Shown: piece after piece, positions 36,165 to 44,658 of the stretch
How the letters are laid out: each line of letters begins with the position of its first letter
Numbering within the stretch: position 1 is the stretch's first letter
NCBI RefSeq assembly: GCF_014851685.1
Contig: NZ_JACVAC010000020.1
Span: 1 to 64,000, forward strand
DNA length: 64,000 nt
Origin: Pseudomonas sp. PDM05
Lineage (GTDB): Bacteria > Pseudomonadota > Gammaproteobacteria > Pseudomonadales > Pseudomonadaceae
Direction of reading: 5' to 3'
The notes under the pieces: generated by a model
Told to the model about the DNA's origin: nothing
The model's database searches: none
The model's input: only the letters and a program-made list of their open reading frames with translations
Made by a program: the position numbers and the translations under genes

Positions 36165-37706
36165 TCACAGCGCCATCTCGATCAGGCACGGGCCGCTGCT
36201 GGCAGTGGCGTTGGCCAGCGCGCGTTGCAGTTCGGCATTGGTTTGCACGGTGCAGGCCGGTACGCCGTAGCCTTTGGCCAGGGCTTTCCAGTCGATGCGC
36301 GGGCTGTCGAGCACGGTGAGCTTTAGCGCCTCCGGGCCCAGCTCGGTCATGCCGAAACGACGCAACTCGTTCTGCAAGATCGCGTAGCGATGGTTGGCGG
36401 CGATCAGGATCACCACCGGCAATTGCTCGCGGGCGATGCTCCACAGGGTTTGAATGGTGTACTGGGCACTGCCGTCCGATTGCAGGCAGTACACGCGGTT
36501 GCCGCGCTCGGCCAGGGCCGCGCCGAACCCCACCGGAATGCCCTGACCGATCGCGCCCCCCGTGTTGGTGAGCACCCGGTGCCGTGCGGCGCGAGCCGAA
36601 GCGGTGAAAAACGGGTAGCCGCAGGTACCGCCTTCCACCGAAACAATGCTGTCGTCCGGCAACGAGGCAGCCAGTACCTGGCCTACCGACTGCGGGGTGA
36701 GTTCGGCATGCCCCGGCGGCAGTTCGATGCCCTGTGGCGTCGGCACGTAGGCCGGTGCTTCGAGTGCATCGGCGAGCGCGGTCAATGCACCGGCCACGTC
36801 GTCGCCGACATCGGCCAACCCCAGCAGGCGCTCACGTTCGGCCAGGCGCGAGGGGATGCCTTCGTAGCCGAAATAGCTGATCGGTTCCGGCACACCGGCG
36901 CACACCACCAGGTCGTACTGTTCGAGGATTTCAATCGCCACTTCCGGGAAGTACGGCAGGCGATCCAGGTCCGGCAAGCCACCGCCACGGTAACTCAGGC
37001 GCGGAAAGGTCTCGGCAAACAGGCGCACACCCGGCAGTTGTGCCAGGCGCCCCGCCGCTTCCAGGCCCGCCACCGACAGCCCTTCGTCACCGACGATAAA
37101 CACCAGGCGCAGCCCATCACGCAGGGCCTTGGCGACCGCTTCGATGCGATCGCCGGCAAACCGTCGCACCGGCGGGCGGATCGGCGCGAATACACCGCTG
37201 TGGGTCACGGCATGGGCTTGCAGGTCCATCGGCAAAATCAAGCTGGCGATCTGGCCTTTGGCCTGCCAGGCCGCGCGCATTGCTTCCTGCAGGTCATCGC
37301 CAATACCCGACGCGGTGCGCGAAGTGCGCACCCAGCCGGAGACGGCACCGGCCAGGGCCTGGATGTCACTGGCCAACGGCGGGTCGTAGTTGACGTGCCA
37401 TGAAGCGTGGTCACCGATCACGTTGACGATGGGCGTGTTGGCCCGGCGGGCGTTGTGCAGGTTGGCGATGCCGTTGGCAAAGCCCGGGCCCAAGTGGGTC
37501 AGGGTCATCGCCGGTTTGCCGGCGATGCGGCCGTAGCCGTCCGCGGCCCCGGTGCAGACCCCTTCGAACAACGACAACACCGGCTTGAGTGCAGGTGCGC
37601 TGGCCATGGCCGCCACCAGGGGAATTTCGGTGGTTCCGGGGTTGGCGAAGCAGTACTCGATACCGCTTGCCGCTGCCGCATTCACTATCAGTTGCGCACC
37701 ATTCAT
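36165..37706 (-). CDS. Thiamine diphosphate enzyme (acetolactate synthase/benzoylformate decarboxylase-like)
   Basis: 513 residues in the three-domain TPP fold. The catalytic glutamate is in LSLFEGVCTGAADGYGRIAG. The TPP-binding motif appears as QSDGSAQYTIQTLWSI with NHRYAI downstream. GDHASWHVNYDPPLASDI is typical of the 'acetolactate synthase large subunit'-like catabolic group. No small regulatory subunit gene is nearby. It is the first gene of the nine-gene operon, divergent from IclR. A non-oxidative decarboxylase of a 2-oxo acid is the most likely function. Confidence 0.85.
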   Translation of the reverse strand: MNGAQLIVNAAAASGIEYCFANPGTTEIPLVAAMASAPALKPVLSLFEGVCTGAADGYGRIAGKPAMTLTHLGPGFANGIANLHNARRANTPIVNVIGDHASWHVNYDPPLASDIQALAGAVSGWVRTSRTASGIGDDLQEAMRAAWQAKGQIASLILPMDLQAHAVTHSGVFAPIRPPVRRFAGDRIEAVAKALRDGLRLVFIVGDEGLSVAGLEAAGRLAQLPGVRLFAETFPRLSYRGGGLPDLDRLPYFPEVAIEILEQYDLVVCAGVPEPISYFGYEGIPSRLAERERLLGLADVGDDVAGALTALADALEAPAYVPTPQGIELPPGHAELTPQSVGQVLAASLPDDSIVSVEGGTCGYPFFTASARAARHRVLTNTGGAIGQGIPVGFGAALAERGNRVYCLQSDGSAQYTIQTLWSIAREQLPVVILIAANHRYAILQNELRRFGMTELGPEALKLTVLDSPRIDWKALAKGYGVPACTVQTNAELQRALANATASSGPCLIEMAL

Positions 37707-37915
37707 TTTCAGCCCTCTTGCTTGAGCGTTTGCAGTGATGAGATTTATCACACACAAATATTCAATCAACAAGCATTTTATTTGTGCTTATCTCATTTAT
37801 TGAGACTTTTGAGGTTTTTAGGCGGCCAATAATCCGCCAAATATTGCGTTTTTCTCTCACTGCGGTAGTGTTGCGCCAGCCCGACGCAGCACGTCCCCCC
37901 TTTTCTAGGAACGAA

Positions 37916-38674
37916 ATGAGTAGCCTGAGCAAATTGCTGAGTGTCCTGGACCTGTTCGGTCCACAGACGTTGAAGATCGACCCCGACACCATCGCCGAGC
38001 GCATGGGCCTGTCACGGGCAACGGTGTACCGCTACGTCAAGGATTTGTGTGACGCCGGCTTGCTGACCCGCGTGGACGCCGGCAGCTATGGCTTGGGCCC
38101 GCGGGTGATCGAGCTGGACTGGAAAATGCGCCAGTACGACCCGATCCTCGTCGCCGGTCGCGAGTTGATGCACGAGCTGTCCGCGCAGACCGGCCTGGCG
38201 GTGTTTGCCAGCGTGTTTTACGACGGGCGCATCATCAACACCTACATTGCCGAACCCACCGACACCTATCACTTTGCATTCGGACGCGGGCAGCCGTTGC
38301 CGTTCTTCCGGGGGGCGCAATCGAAGGTGTTGATCGCGTTCCAGAAAGGCCGCCGCCTGCAACGCCTGTTCGACGAGCACATGGCCAACGACCCCGCCAG
38401 CCCCTATGACTGGGCGGGGTTCAACAAGGCCGCGAAAAAGATCCGCAAGGACGGCTACTGCCTGACCCACGATGAACTCAACCTGGGCCTGACCGGGATC
38501 GCCGCGCCCATCATCCAGACCGACCTCGACGAAGTGGTCGGCAGCCTGTCGGCCGTCGGCAGCACGCAAAGCTTCAAGCTGCTGCGCCAGGAGACCGTGA
38601 TCGAAATGGTCATGGACACCACCCGGCGCATCGCCGACAACATGCGCAACCCGCCCGCCACCCCGGCGGCCTGA
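37916..38674 (+). CDS. IclR-family transcriptional regulator
   Basis: 252 residues. N-terminal winged helix: KLLSVLDLFGPQTLKIDPDT and RMGLSRATVYRYVKDL. The effector domain has FGRGQPLPFFRGAQSKVL and DGYCLTHDELNLGLTGIAAP. It is divergent from the TPP-enzyme gene across an AT-rich 209-bp region and probably controls the aromatic-type operon. The start at 37916 follows AGGAACGAA. Its stop codon is 5 nt from the end of the convergent porin gene. Confidence 0.9.
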   Translation: MSSLSKLLSVLDLFGPQTLKIDPDTIAERMGLSRATVYRYVKDLCDAGLLTRVDAGSYGLGPRVIELDWKMRQYDPILVAGRELMHELSAQTGLAVFASVFYDGRIINTYIAEPTDTYHFAFGRGQPLPFFRGAQSKVLIAFQKGRRLQRLFDEHMANDPASPYDWAGFNKAAKKIRKDGYCLTHDELNLGLTGIAAPIIQTDLDEVVGSLSAVGSTQSFKLLRQETVIEMVMDTTRRIADNMRNPPATPAA

Positions 38675-38679
38675 GCGAC

Positions 38680-39993
38680 TCAGAACGGCACGGCGACGGT
38701 CACCTGGCTGTACACGTTGGTGCCGTTGCTCCCCACCTGATTGCCGCCCGAGCTGGCGTCCTGTTGCGGTTTGTACAGGCCGACCAGCGGGGTGATGATC
38801 AGGTGCGGGTTCACCGCCCACTCGGCATACAGGTCCAGCTCGCGGGCGTTGAGGTTCAGTGCGTTGGCCTTGCGCACAGTATCGAAATCGAAGAACAGCG
38901 CGCCCAGGGTCAGGTTTTCCAGGGGGGTCGCCTTGAGGCCCAGGTGCTGTACGCGCGTGTTGCTGTTGAACGGCCCGCTGTAGTTACTGGCGACTTCGCC
39001 CTGCAACCAGGTGCCGTAGCCCTGGCTCAGGCCAGTGAACAGCGAATCCCACTTTTGTGAATAGCGCGCATAGCGGTAGGTCAGCTTGGGCGCCCAGGCC
39101 GTGTCGGCGAAGGTGTAGCCGGCTTCACCGTACCAGGCGTTTTGCGCCCCGGCGTCCTTGTCCTGCCAGGCATACTCGAACGCCAGGCTGACGTTGGGTA
39201 TGCCTGCGTCGCCCTCACCGCGCAGGCTGTAGACATTCATGCCTTTGCGCTGGCGTTGAAAGTCGCTGGCCCACCGCTCGTTGACGTCGATGCCGTGGAC
39301 CCAGGTCAACCCCAGCGTGCCCGGTTTGGCGGTGTACTCCAGGGTGCCGGCGGCCAGTTCGGTTTCGGCCTGGGCGCGGTTGTCGGACTTGAGCCAGAGC
39401 AGGCTGCCATGCACGCCCTCCTGCCCGCCGAGGCGCACAAATGCGGTCTGGTCGAACGCATGCCGCGCCGCCAGGTAAAACGCGCCACCCCGGTTCAGCT
39501 GGCCATCGGCGGGGCCCTTGCCCAGGTTCGGCCCGTCATCGTTGATCAGGAAACCGCGGCCCAGCTTGACTACCTGGCGCCCGGCGGAAATATCCACGCC
39601 ATCCTTGCCCAGGGCCGGGAACAGATCCCCGGAACGCCAGCCGAGGTAGGCGTCTTCGATCTTGGTGGTGCGCTCGGTGCCCAGGGTGTTGCCAGCCGGG
39701 TCACCGTCGCCCCAGGTTGCGGAGCTGAGCAGCGCAAAGGCGCCATACGCCGTGCCATTGCCCGCCAGGGCCTGGTCGCCGCTCAGGCCGTATTTGATAA
39801 AACCTTCGCGCCAGGTCGAACCGCCGGACGTGCCGTCATAGTTCTTGCGACTGTTGAAGTGCCCGAACACGGCGGTCATGTCGGCGTTGAGATGCCGGCT
39901 TTCATCACTGTACAACTCATAGGCCTGGGCCTGGTTGAGGGCGCACAGCGCCAACGTGCACACAAGTACCGGACGACGCGATGGATAGCGCAT
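38680..39993 (-). CDS. Outer-membrane beta-barrel porin A (substrate entry)
   Basis: 437 residues. Signal peptide MRYPSRRPVLVCTLALCALN with cleavage after AQA; many amphipathic strands and a C-terminal phenylalanine (VYSQVTVAVPF) as required for BAM assembly. It is clearly homologous to the porin at 54628-55965; both share LLSSATWGDGD and EDAYLGWRSG. It follows the aminotransferase gene by 90 nt and is probably the last gene of the permease-ALDH-aminotransferase operon. It may admit the substrate of that pathway. Confidence 0.85.
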   Translation of the reverse strand: MRYPSRRPVLVCTLALCALNQAQAYELYSDESRHLNADMTAVFGHFNSRKNYDGTSGGSTWREGFIKYGLSGDQALAGNGTAYGAFALLSSATWGDGDPAGNTLGTERTTKIEDAYLGWRSGDLFPALGKDGVDISAGRQVVKLGRGFLINDDGPNLGKGPADGQLNRGGAFYLAARHAFDQTAFVRLGGQEGVHGSLLWLKSDNRAQAETELAAGTLEYTAKPGTLGLTWVHGIDVNERWASDFQRQRKGMNVYSLRGEGDAGIPNVSLAFEYAWQDKDAGAQNAWYGEAGYTFADTAWAPKLTYRYARYSQKWDSLFTGLSQGYGTWLQGEVASNYSGPFNSNTRVQHLGLKATPLENLTLGALFFDFDTVRKANALNLNARELDLYAEWAVNPHLIITPLVGLYKPQQDASSGGNQVGSNGTNVYSQVTVAVPF

Positions 39994-40083
39994 GGCTGAA
40001 GCTCCTTGGGGGGCGCCTTTGATAGGCTGTCTCAGATAGGGATGTGACGTCGGTGCGGGCGGGCCGCACCGAATGCGCGGGAA

Positions 40084-41439
40084 CTAGCCGCAGCGGGCGA
40101 ATGCCGCTTCCAGCGCCGACACCATCAAGCCCGCCTCGTCGCGGGTGAGGGTCAATGGCGGCGAGAGGATGATCTTGTTGCCGATCGGCCGTACCAGCAC
40201 TCCGGCACGGCGCGCCTCGTCGGCGATGCGTGACGGTTGGCCCGCGGCCGGGTCGAGGGGCTGGCGGGTACGTTTGTCGCTGACCAGGTCCAGGGCAATC
40301 ATCAGGCCCTTGCCGCGCACCTCGCCCACCACCGCGTAGCGTTCAACCAGTGGCTGGAGTTGTTCCAGCAGCTGCGCCCCCACCTTGGCGGCGTTACCGG
40401 GCAGGTCTTCGGCTTCGACGATATCCAGCACCGCCAGCGCCGCCGCACACGCGGTCGGGTGCCCGCTGTAGGTGTAGCCGTGCATGATCATGTGGCTGAA
40501 ACCCTGGCCGTTCTCGATGGCATCGGCGATGCGCTGGTTGAACAGCGTGGCGCCCAGCGGGATGTAACCGGCGGTGATGCCCTTGGCCAGGCACAGGATG
40601 TCCGGCGCCACGCCCCAGCCGCGACTGCCGAGCATGCAGCCCGAGCGCCCGAAGCCGGTGACCACTTCGTCGGCAATCAACAGAATGCCGTGGCGGTCGC
40701 ACACCTCGCGCAAACGCGGCCAATAGTCGGACGGTGGCACGATCACCCCGCCCGCCCCTTGCACTGGCTCGGCGATCAACGCCGCAATGGTCTGGGCGCC
40801 GAGCAACGCGATCTGCTCTTCCAACTGGTGGATGCAGTGCGCGGTCAGCGCTTGGGGATCGCGGCAATCCCAGGGGTTGCGATACAGCCAGGGCGTGTCG
40901 AGCAAGTGGCAACCGGCGAGGAGTTGGCCGTGGTTGTAGTGGTACACCCCATTGCCGCCCACCGAGGTGCCGCCCATGTGCACGCCGTGATAGCCGTTGC
41001 GCAGGGACAGGAAGCGCGTACGCCCGGGCTCGCCGCTGGCGATCCAGTATTGCCGGGCCATTTTCAGCGCGGTCTCGACCGCATCGGAACCACCGGAACT
41101 GAACAACACCCGCGCCATGCGCTCCTGGGCGAACATGCCGGTCAGCCGTTCGGCCAGGTCAAACACCCGAGGGTGGGCAATGCCGTCGAAGGTCTGGTAA
41201 TACGCCAGCTCATCCAACTGTGCGGCAATCGCCGCCTTCACACTGGCGCGGTTGTGCCCGATGTTGACGTTCCACAGCCCGCCCACGCCGTCGAGCATGC
41301 GCTGGCCGTCGATGTCGGTGATGTAGTTGCCGTCGCCCCGGGCGATGACCAGGGTTTTGTCACGGTGCGGCGCGGCGCTGGAGCCCATGGGGTGCCAGAA
41401 TTTTTTCTCGGCGTTCTTGTATTTCTCGTACATGCTCAT
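40084..41439 (-). CDS. Class III aminotransferase (omega-amino acid/amine:pyruvate type)
   Basis: 451 residues, PLP-dependent. Signatures: FSSGGSDAVETALKMARQYW, HGVHMGGTSVGG, the cofactor aspartate in LLIADEVVTGFGRSG and the PLP lysine in CLAKGITAGYIPLGA. Length and motifs match omega-amino acid:pyruvate transaminases. The ALDH gene ends 5 nt upstream, so amine deamination and aldehyde oxidation are coupled. It can start at 41439 or at an ATG two codons later. Confidence 0.9.
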   Translation of the reverse strand: MSMYEKYKNAEKKFWHPMGSSAAPHRDKTLVIARGDGNYITDIDGQRMLDGVGGLWNVNIGHNRASVKAAIAAQLDELAYYQTFDGIAHPRVFDLAERLTGMFAQERMARVLFSSGGSDAVETALKMARQYWIASGEPGRTRFLSLRNGYHGVHMGGTSVGGNGVYHYNHGQLLAGCHLLDTPWLYRNPWDCRDPQALTAHCIHQLEEQIALLGAQTIAALIAEPVQGAGGVIVPPSDYWPRLREVCDRHGILLIADEVVTGFGRSGCMLGSRGWGVAPDILCLAKGITAGYIPLGATLFNQRIADAIENGQGFSHMIMHGYTYSGHPTACAAALAVLDIVEAEDLPGNAAKVGAQLLEQLQPLVERYAVVGEVRGKGLMIALDLVSDKRTRQPLDPAAGQPSRIADEARRAGVLVRPIGNKIILSPPLTLTRDEAGLMVSALEAAFARCG

Positions 41440-41444
41440 GTTCC

Positions 41445-42866
41445 TTATTCAGCCTCGCGCTTGCGGACAAACAGCAGTTGTTGTCCGGTGAATTCCAGCA
41501 GCCCTTCCAGGCCGAACTCGACGCCAAACCCGGACATCTTGCTGCCGCCAAACGGTGTATTCGGTTGGATCTGGGCGTGGCAGTTGACCCACGCCACACC
41601 GCTTTCCAGGCGGCTGGCCAAGGCCTCGGCCTGCGCGACATCCGGCCCCCACACTGAGCCGCCGAGGCCCATGTCGCCCGCATTGGCGCGTTGCAGCACG
41701 TCCTCGACATCGCGGTAGGCGATCAAGGGCAATACCGGGCCGAATTGTTCTTCATCCACCAGGCGCTGGCCGTCGGTAACGTCCGCGACCAAGGTCGGCG
41801 GATAGAAGTAGCCGGCATGATCCAGGCGCGCGCCACCACACAGCACCCGGCCACCCTGCGCCCGTGCGTCGGCGACCAGCGCTTGCACCAGTTGCAGTTG
41901 TTCCAGGTTCTGTACCGGGCCGAAGGTCACGCCTGCGTCGAGGCCATCGCCCACCACCTGGCGCGCGGCAATTTGCGTCAGCGCCTCGCAAAACGCTGCG
42001 TATTGCGATTCGTGGATATACAGGCGCTTGAGCGCGGCGCAGGTCTGGCCCATGTTGAGAAAGGCCGCCTGGAAAATTGCCTCGGCCACCGCGTCCACCG
42101 GGGTGCCGGGCAACACGATGGCAGCGTCGTTGCCGCCCAGTTCCAGGGTCAGGCGCTTGAGGTTGCCTGCCGCGCCACGCATCACGCTTTGCCCGGTGGC
42201 GGTGGAACCGGTAAACACGATTTTCTGGATGCCGGTGTGGGAAGTGATCGCGCTGCCAAAGCCTTGCTCGCCGGTCACGCAATTGATCACGCCGTTTGGC
42301 ACATGGCGGGCGATGATGTCCACCAGGCCCAGGGTGCTCAGCGGAGTCAGGCTCGACGGCTTGCTGATCACGCAGTTGCCCGCCCGCAGCGCCGGCATGA
42401 TGTGCCATACGGCGATCATGAACGGCCAGTTCCACGGTGTGATCGAGGCCACCACGCCCAAGGGCTTGCGGTGCAGCTCGATGCGTTGCGTCGGGGTTTC
42501 CTCGACCAACTCCACGGCGATTTCCTGCCCGGCCGCGTAGCGGGTCCAGGCGGCGGCGCCCATGACTTCGGAGAACGCCAGCTCCAGCGGCTTGCCTTGC
42601 TCTTGCACGATCAGCCGGGCCAGGGCGTCGGCTGCCTGCTCGATGTCGGTGGCGATGGCGAGCAAGCGCTGGCAACGGTCGGCGTGGCTGCTGTGGCGCC
42701 AGGTCTTGAACGCGGCGTGCGCGGCGTCGACGGCCTGGTCGAGTTGCGCCAGCGAGCCCGCCGGGCATTGGGCGAACACCTTGCCGGTGGCGGGGTTGAT
42801 CACATCGAAGCGACCCTGTTCACCCGCCACTGGCAGCCCATTGATATGCATCGTGTAGTTTTGCAT
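41445..42866 (-). CDS. Aldehyde dehydrogenase (amine module 1)
   Basis: 473 residues. Motifs: VASITPWNWPFMIAVW, KIVFTGSTATGQSVM, the Glu in RLTLELGGNDAAIVL, Cys in NMGQTCAALKRLYIHE, and EEQFGPVLPLIAYRD. This resembles the group of succinate-semialdehyde or similar dehydrogenases acting after transaminases. The ATG at 42866 follows AAAGGAAGG. It lies between the permease and the aminotransferase gene. Confidence 0.9.
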   Translation of the reverse strand: MQNYTMHINGLPVAGEQGRFDVINPATGKVFAQCPAGSLAQLDQAVDAAHAAFKTWRHSSHADRCQRLLAIATDIEQAADALARLIVQEQGKPLELAFSEVMGAAAWTRYAAGQEIAVELVEETPTQRIELHRKPLGVVASITPWNWPFMIAVWHIMPALRAGNCVISKPSSLTPLSTLGLVDIIARHVPNGVINCVTGEQGFGSAITSHTGIQKIVFTGSTATGQSVMRGAAGNLKRLTLELGGNDAAIVLPGTPVDAVAEAIFQAAFLNMGQTCAALKRLYIHESQYAAFCEALTQIAARQVVGDGLDAGVTFGPVQNLEQLQLVQALVADARAQGGRVLCGGARLDHAGYFYPPTLVADVTDGQRLVDEEQFGPVLPLIAYRDVEDVLQRANAGDMGLGGSVWGPDVAQAEALASRLESGVAWVNCHAQIQPNTPFGGSKMSGFGVEFGLEGLLEFTGQQLLFVRKREAE

Positions 42867-42892
42867 TGGAAACCTTCCTTTCACACACTGAC

Positions 42893-42917
42893 GGGCCGCG
42901 CCAACTGGCGGCGGCCC
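42893..42917. terminator. GC-rich hairpin between permease and ALDH genes
   Basis: GGGCCGC pairs with GCGGCCC around an 11-nt loop. Read on the minus strand there is no T-tract, so partial termination or message processing between the permease and the downstream ALDH gene is the likeliest effect. Confidence 0.4.
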
Positions 42918-42944
42918 GGTTTTGCCTAGGTAATCGGGTGCGGC

Positions 42945-44393
42945 TTAAAGCTTGTGGCTGCCCAGCGCGTGGAAACGCGATGGCGAGCTTTTGCGCAGGC
43001 GGGCGGCGAGATAGACCCCGATGATCAAAGCCACCGGAATGATCGCGCAGAGGCCGTAGGACAGGACTTTGCTGGCCCCGGTCAGCACGTCGAAGTGCAC
43101 CACCGCCAGCACCAGCACCGACACCAGCGCCAGGCAGGAAAACCCCGGCAGGATGCGCCCACGCCACACGCCGACATTCAATTCGGGATGGCGCTGGAAG
43201 TACGCGCACACGGCCACCGAGGTCAGCGCCATCAGCAAGATCACGCACAGCGTGGCCAGGTTGGAGAACCAGGCGAACAGTTGCAGGATCGGGTCGGCGT
43301 CCATCGCCGCGAAAATCAGTACCACCACGGCGGCGATCAGGCTTTGCAACGCCGAGCCCATGTGCGGGCTCTGGTGCACGCGGTGGGTGGTGCCCAGCAG
43401 GCTGTGCAGCAAGCCGTCGCGGCCAATCGCGTAGAAGTAACGTGCGGCGGCGTTGTGGAAGGCCAACAGGCCAGCGTAGATGCTGATCATGAACAGCACA
43501 CGGATCACCTGGGTCAGCTGCGGCCCGACAAAGTGGTCGGACATGCCGTAGATAAAGGTCGTCGGGTCTTGCAGGGACTGCAACAGCGGCACGATCTTGT
43601 CCGCACCGACGCCCACCACCATCGCCCACACCGACAACGCATAGAAGCCGCCGATCAACAGCACCGAACAGTAGGTGGCAATCGGGATGGTGCGTTGCGG
43701 GTTCTTGGCTTCCTCGCCGTAGATGGTCGTGGCTTCAAAGCCGATAAACGCCGCGAAGCAGAACAGCAGGCCGATGGACGGGGTGCCGCTGAACACATGG
43801 CTGCTAGTGAATGCATCGAGGTTGACGCCACTGTCACCGCCAGATTTGAGGATGGCGAAATCCAGGATCAGGATCGCCAGGTACTCGGCAATCACCACCA
43901 CCGACAGCACCCGCGCCGACAGGTCGATCTTGCGATACCCCAGGATCGCCACGCTGGCCATCGCCAACAGCGAATAGGCCCACCACGGCAACTCCAGGCC
44001 GAACACACTGGCCATGGTGCCGCTGACCACCCCGCCGAACATGCCGTACAAGCCGACCTGGAGGATGTTGTAGGCAAACATCGCCAGCACCCCCGCCGCA
44101 CCGCCGGCCAGGCCGCCGAGGCCACGGGAGGTAAAGGCGTAGAAACCACCGGCGTTGGTCAGGTGCTTGGACATGGTGGTGTAGCCCACCGAAAACGCCA
44201 GCAGCACCAGCAAGGCCAGGATCAGCAACGCCGGCGTACCGGCGCCGTTGCCAAGCATGATGCCAATGGGAAACCCGCCGGCAATCACACTCAGCGGGCT
44301 GGCCGCCGACACCACAAAGAAGATGATGAAGCCGACACCCAGGGCGCCACGCTTGAGCTCCGTGGAGCTGTTGACCGGAATAGAAACACTCAT
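42945..44393 (-). CDS. APC-family amino acid/amine permease, copy 1
   Basis: 482 residues with about 12 hydrophobic segments; the first reads GVGFIIFFVVSAASPLSVIA, with the family element FIGFEATTIYGEEAKNP in the sixth span region. Probable proton-coupled importer in the inner membrane. The start at 44393 is set by homology to copy 2. The motif at 44519-44533, then a -10 like TAGGAT (minus strand, 44493-44498), lie upstream. It is nearly identical to the permease at 48278-49726, with differences concentrated in the last 90 residues. First gene of module 1. Confidence 0.9.
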   Translation of the reverse strand: MSVSIPVNSSTELKRGALGVGFIIFFVVSAASPLSVIAGGFPIGIMLGNGAGTPALLILALLVLLAFSVGYTTMSKHLTNAGGFYAFTSRGLGGLAGGAAGVLAMFAYNILQVGLYGMFGGVVSGTMASVFGLELPWWAYSLLAMASVAILGYRKIDLSARVLSVVVIAEYLAILILDFAILKSGGDSGVNLDAFTSSHVFSGTPSIGLLFCFAAFIGFEATTIYGEEAKNPQRTIPIATYCSVLLIGGFYALSVWAMVVGVGADKIVPLLQSLQDPTTFIYGMSDHFVGPQLTQVIRVLFMISIYAGLLAFHNAAARYFYAIGRDGLLHSLLGTTHRVHQSPHMGSALQSLIAAVVVLIFAAMDADPILQLFAWFSNLATLCVILLMALTSVAVCAYFQRHPELNVGVWRGRILPGFSCLALVSVLVLAVVHFDVLTGASKVLSYGLCAIIPVALIIGVYLAARLRKSSPSRFHALGSHKL

Positions 44394-44425
44394 TTTGTTG
44401 ACCTTATTGTATGAGGCAGTCGCTG
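42945..44425 (-). repeat. Duplicated segment, copy 1 (permease gene plus leader)
   Basis: Collinear without gaps with 48278-49758 (constant offset 5333). It covers the whole permease gene and about 30 nt of its leader. Weaker similarity continues through the promoter to the conserved motif at 44519. Confidence 0.9.
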
Positions 44426-44518
44426 TTGGGTTGGTCCGACCACACCGCATCGGCACCGGTTAGCTTGTTGTTTTGGTTGCACGCTGAATTTGATCCTATG
44501 CCCGCCCCAAACCCCTCG

Positions 44519-44533
44519 CTATCCCAAATCGGT
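44519..44533 (-). promoter_or_regulatory. Regulon motif copy 1, upstream of APC permease 1
   Basis: Minus strand reads ACCGATTTGGGATAG. A -10-like TAGGAT (44493-44498) follows after 20 nt. It is 126 nt from the permease start, as in copy 2 (128 nt). A candidate binding site for the EutR-like AraC protein, overlapping the -35 position. Confidence 0.75.
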
Positions 44534-44584
44534 AGCATCCGAACCCGCGCCCCAAAACAGGTCAAGCCGCCACCGCCAGCGCTT

Positions 44585-44599
44585 GCCGATTCGGGATAG
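44585..44599 (+). promoter_or_regulatory. Regulon motif copy 2, upstream of chemoreceptor
   Basis: GCCGATTCGGGATAG on the plus strand. The -10-like CATGCT at 44620-44625 follows after 20 nt; the chemoreceptor start is 59 nt beyond the motif. With the site at 44519 it forms a divergent pair in one intergenic region. Confidence 0.75.
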
Positions 44600-44658
44600 C
44601 CGCTTATCCAGACGCCCCGCATGCTCGCGCCATCGTGCTCTCTTCAGGAACCTCAGCC

